Shown here in pieces: positions 62,398-64,000 of a DNA stretch of 64,000 nt. Location: assembly GCF_042652345.1 (NCBI RefSeq), contig NZ_JBHSJJ010000018.1, positions 1 through 64,000 of the forward strand, given 5' to 3'. The first letter of the stretch is position 1. Each line of letters starts with the position of its first letter. The position numbers and the translations under genes are program-made. The notes under the pieces are model-generated. The model made no database searches, was not told the DNA's origin, and worked only from the letters and a program-made list of their open reading frames with translations. Source of the DNA: Negadavirga shengliensis (GTDB lineage: Bacteria > Bacteroidota > Bacteroidia > Cytophagales > Cyclobacteriaceae).

Positions 62398-62466
62398 TTA
62401 TTCGGAAGGCAACCAGGCGGCGGGATGCAGCCATGGGTAACGGAACCGGTAAGCGACGCTTTTAAG

Positions 62467-63147
62467 TCAGTTGCTGATGAATGCTTTCAGGCCGGGTTCA
62501 TCTTCCACTTTTTTGAGCAATTCAACCACATTGTTCACTTTTAATTTTTTCATGATGTTGAACCTGTGGGTTTCTATTGTTCTGATACTTTTTCCCAGGT
62601 TGTCAGCGATTTCTTTGTTGCCCATCCCATCGGCGATCATGGCCAGGATTTGCTTTTCCCTTTTGGTGATGTCAAAACCGTGATGTCCCGAATGGTTTTT
62701 CGGGGCACTGTCTTTTTTTAGATTCAGGTATTGATTGACCAGCACTTTGCTGATATCCCCGCTGAAATACTTGCCGCCTTCCCGGACCGTGTGGATGGCT
62801 TTGATGAATTCCTCTTTGCTGGTGTCCTTTAGCAGGTAGCCGGATGCGCCGCTTTCCACCGCCTGAAGGATATAATCCTCATCATCATGCATCGAAAGGA
62901 TCAGGGCCTTTGTTCTGTTTTCAGCATCTTCAGACAGCACCTTTGTGGCATCCAGCCCGTTCATGATGGGCATTCTGATATCTATGATCAGCAGATCGGG
63001 CTTGAGTTCCCGTACCACCTGTATGGCTTCTTCGCCATTGGCGGCTTCGCCGACGATTTCGAGATCATTTTCATTTTCAAGCAGGGTCCGGATGCCGCTC
63101 CTTACCACGGTATGGTCGTCTGCCAAAACAATTTTTGTTGGGTCCAT
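62467..63147 (-). CDS. NarL/FixJ-family response regulator
   Basis: A 226-residue regulator: receiver domain (about residues 3-120; DDH acidic pocket, phospho-Asp in LLIIDIRMP, Lys in LLKDTSKEE) and a C-terminal LuxR-type HTH (about 158-215; ITKREKQILAMIADGMGNKEIADNLGKSIRTIETHRFNIMKKL). It lies 79 bases downstream of the histidine kinase gene on the same strand and is its expected partner. The target genes are not identifiable from this window. Confidence 0.94.
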   Translation of the reverse strand: MDPTKIVLADDHTVVRSGIRTLLENENDLEIVGEAANGEEAIQVVRELKPDLLIIDIRMPIMNGLDATKVLSEDAENRTKALILSMHDDEDYILQAVESGASGYLLKDTSKEEFIKAIHTVREGGKYFSGDISKVLVNQYLNLKKDSAPKNHSGHHGFDITKREKQILAMIADGMGNKEIADNLGKSIRTIETHRFNIMKKLKVNNVVELLKKVEDEPGLKAFISN

Positions 63148-63226
63148 TGATGATGCTTAAAATTTGTCTGTCTGAAACAAGCCATCCGGGATGTTTCCAA
63201 CTCCCAAATTACTACAAATTCGTGAC

Positions 63227-64000
63227 TTAATCCAAAGGTACATCTATGCTGATTGAGGTGCCTTCCCCAGTTTGGGTCCGGATTTCAGAGGTTGCATTGA
63301 TAAAATTTGCCCTTTCCCGAATATTAAAAATACCGTGACCGGAACTGGAAAAATGATCGTTTTTTTCCAGCTTTTCTAGGTCAAAACCCTTACCATTGTC
63401 ACTGATTTCCAGATGGAGGTATTTGGAAGTATGTTTCATGATAACTTTGATCTCAGACGCCTGAGAATATTTGATCGCATTGTTTACGGCCTCCTGTACG
63501 ATCCTGTACAGGTTGTTTTCCACCTTTGCCTCCAGCCTGGAAATAAAACCGGTCTGGTTTTCAAACCTGACTTCAACATCTGAAATTTTTGTCATTTCAC
63601 GGCAAAATTTCATCAGCACCGATACAATCCCATAATCCGAAAGGGCGCTGGGAGCCAGGTTGAATGAAACCCTTCTGACTTCTCTTATTACGCGCAACAG
63701 CAGGTCTTTGGAGGTTTTAAGCTTTTCTTTTTCATAGGCGGACTGGACCTTGTGGACCCCTTCAAGATTGAATTTCATGGCAGTAAGCAGCTGCCCAATA
63801 CCGTCATGGAGGTCCCTGGAGATTCTTTTTCTTTCCTCTTCCTGACCTTCCAGAATCAGCACAGACCGATATTGCTGTTCTTTTACTTTTTTCTCTATTT
63901 TTTCCTTATTGATTTCCCTGGACTTGGATTCCGCTTCTTTCTTTTCCGTAACGTCAATGCCTAATATTAAAATCTCAGCGACCTGACCGTTTTCGTCCAA
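63227..64000 (-). CDS. Sensor histidine kinase, HisKA_3 type (partial)
   Basis: The C-terminal 257 residues of a kinase whose start lies beyond the right edge. Visible are the end of a PAS-like domain (about the first 25 residues: ILILGIDVTEKKEAE), a coiled-coil linker, the HisKA_3 dimerisation segment with phosphoacceptor His in RKRISRDLHDGIGQLLTAM, and the HATPase domain (N-box VQEAVNNAIKYSQAS; G-box ISDNGKGFDLEKL, GHGIFNIRERANFI). This kinase class phosphorylates NarL/FixJ regulators such as the one encoded downstream. Membrane spans, if any, are outside the window. Confidence 0.92.
   Translation of the reverse strand: MDENGQVAEILILGIDVTEKKEAESKSREINKEKIEKKVKEQQYRSVLILEGQEEERKRISRDLHDGIGQLLTAMKFNLEGVHKVQSAYEKEKLKTSKDLLLRVIREVRRVSFNLAPSALSDYGIVSVLMKFCREMTKISDVEVRFENQTGFISRLEAKVENNLYRIVQEAVNNAIKYSQASEIKVIMKHTSKYLHLEISDNGKGFDLEKLEKNDHFSSSGHGIFNIRERANFINATSEIRTQTGEGTSISIDVPLD

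Overview
The window looks like chromosome of a Bacteroidota member, most likely order Cytophagales (Cyclobacteriaceae-like). The evidence is the gene set: a GLPGLI-family protein beside an outer-membrane beta-barrel protein, a TonB-dependent receptor with a carboxypeptidase-regulatory-like N-terminus, a very long secreted protein with a gliding/T9SS-type C-terminal domain, LytTR and AraC regulators with membrane-embedded N-termini, and several TAnnTTTG (-7) promoter-like boxes. No species can be named. I found no rRNA, tRNA, CRISPR array, insertion sequence or prophage.

Layout. 0.3-2.7 kb: quinone oxidoreductase, tandem universal stress protein, thioesterase. 2.8-7.1 kb: two arrays of an 80-88 bp tandem repeat bracket three genes (Bor-like lipoprotein, membrane-anchored HTH protein, exported DUF4350-like protein). 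7.3-12.6 kb: M28 peptidase, cupin protein, thioredoxin-like/permease pair, YdeI-like protein. 12.8-21.4 kb: a run of regulators with their targets (MarR/DoxX, AraC/acyltransferase, Crp-Fnr/Old Yellow Enzyme, SigZ, HxlR/SDR). 21.5-27.6 kb: TolC and ABC ATPase, small proteins, KatG. 27.8-30.2 kb: an SbtA-type bicarbonate transporter with an overlapping upstream gene that reads as a degenerate beta-carbonic anhydrase, divergent from a LysR regulator. 30.8-35.2 kb: ABC permease, non-coding repeats, GyrI-like protein, a toxin-antitoxin pair with a frame-broken toxin. 35.3-41.4 kb: outer-membrane barrel and GLPGLI protein divergent from a histidine kinase/OmpR-type regulator pair. 41.6-49.5 kb: exported flavodoxin, membrane protein, ECF41 sigma factor with its carboxymuconolactone-decarboxylase partner, giant T9SS-type protein. 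49.9-56.3 kb: methyltransferase, lone E2 catalytic domain, a decayed DUF1330-like gene, VOC protein, AraC regulator, glycosyltransferase, cytochrome c fragment, membrane protein. 57.0-64.0 kb: TonB receptor, LytTR regulator, second acyltransferase, DHFR-like protein, and a NarL-type response regulator with its kinase running off the right edge.

How the genes work together. Much of the window is stress sensing and redox housekeeping (USP, KatG, OYE, SDR, flavodoxin, HxlR, MarR, ECF41) plus envelope transport. Three intergenic regions carry clean candidate operators beside the regulator that probably uses them: an inverted repeat at HxlR/SDR, paired direct repeats at MarR/DoxX, and three 10-bp direct repeats at the OmpR-type locus. 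The most original points are the SbtA-linked pseudo-carbonic anhydrase, the two paralogous units of membrane-bound regulator plus acyltransferase, the paired repeat arrays, and an interspersed element that ends at start codons. Two genes carry apparent one-base frameshifts (16.25 kb and 34.95 kb); either could be decay or an assembly error.
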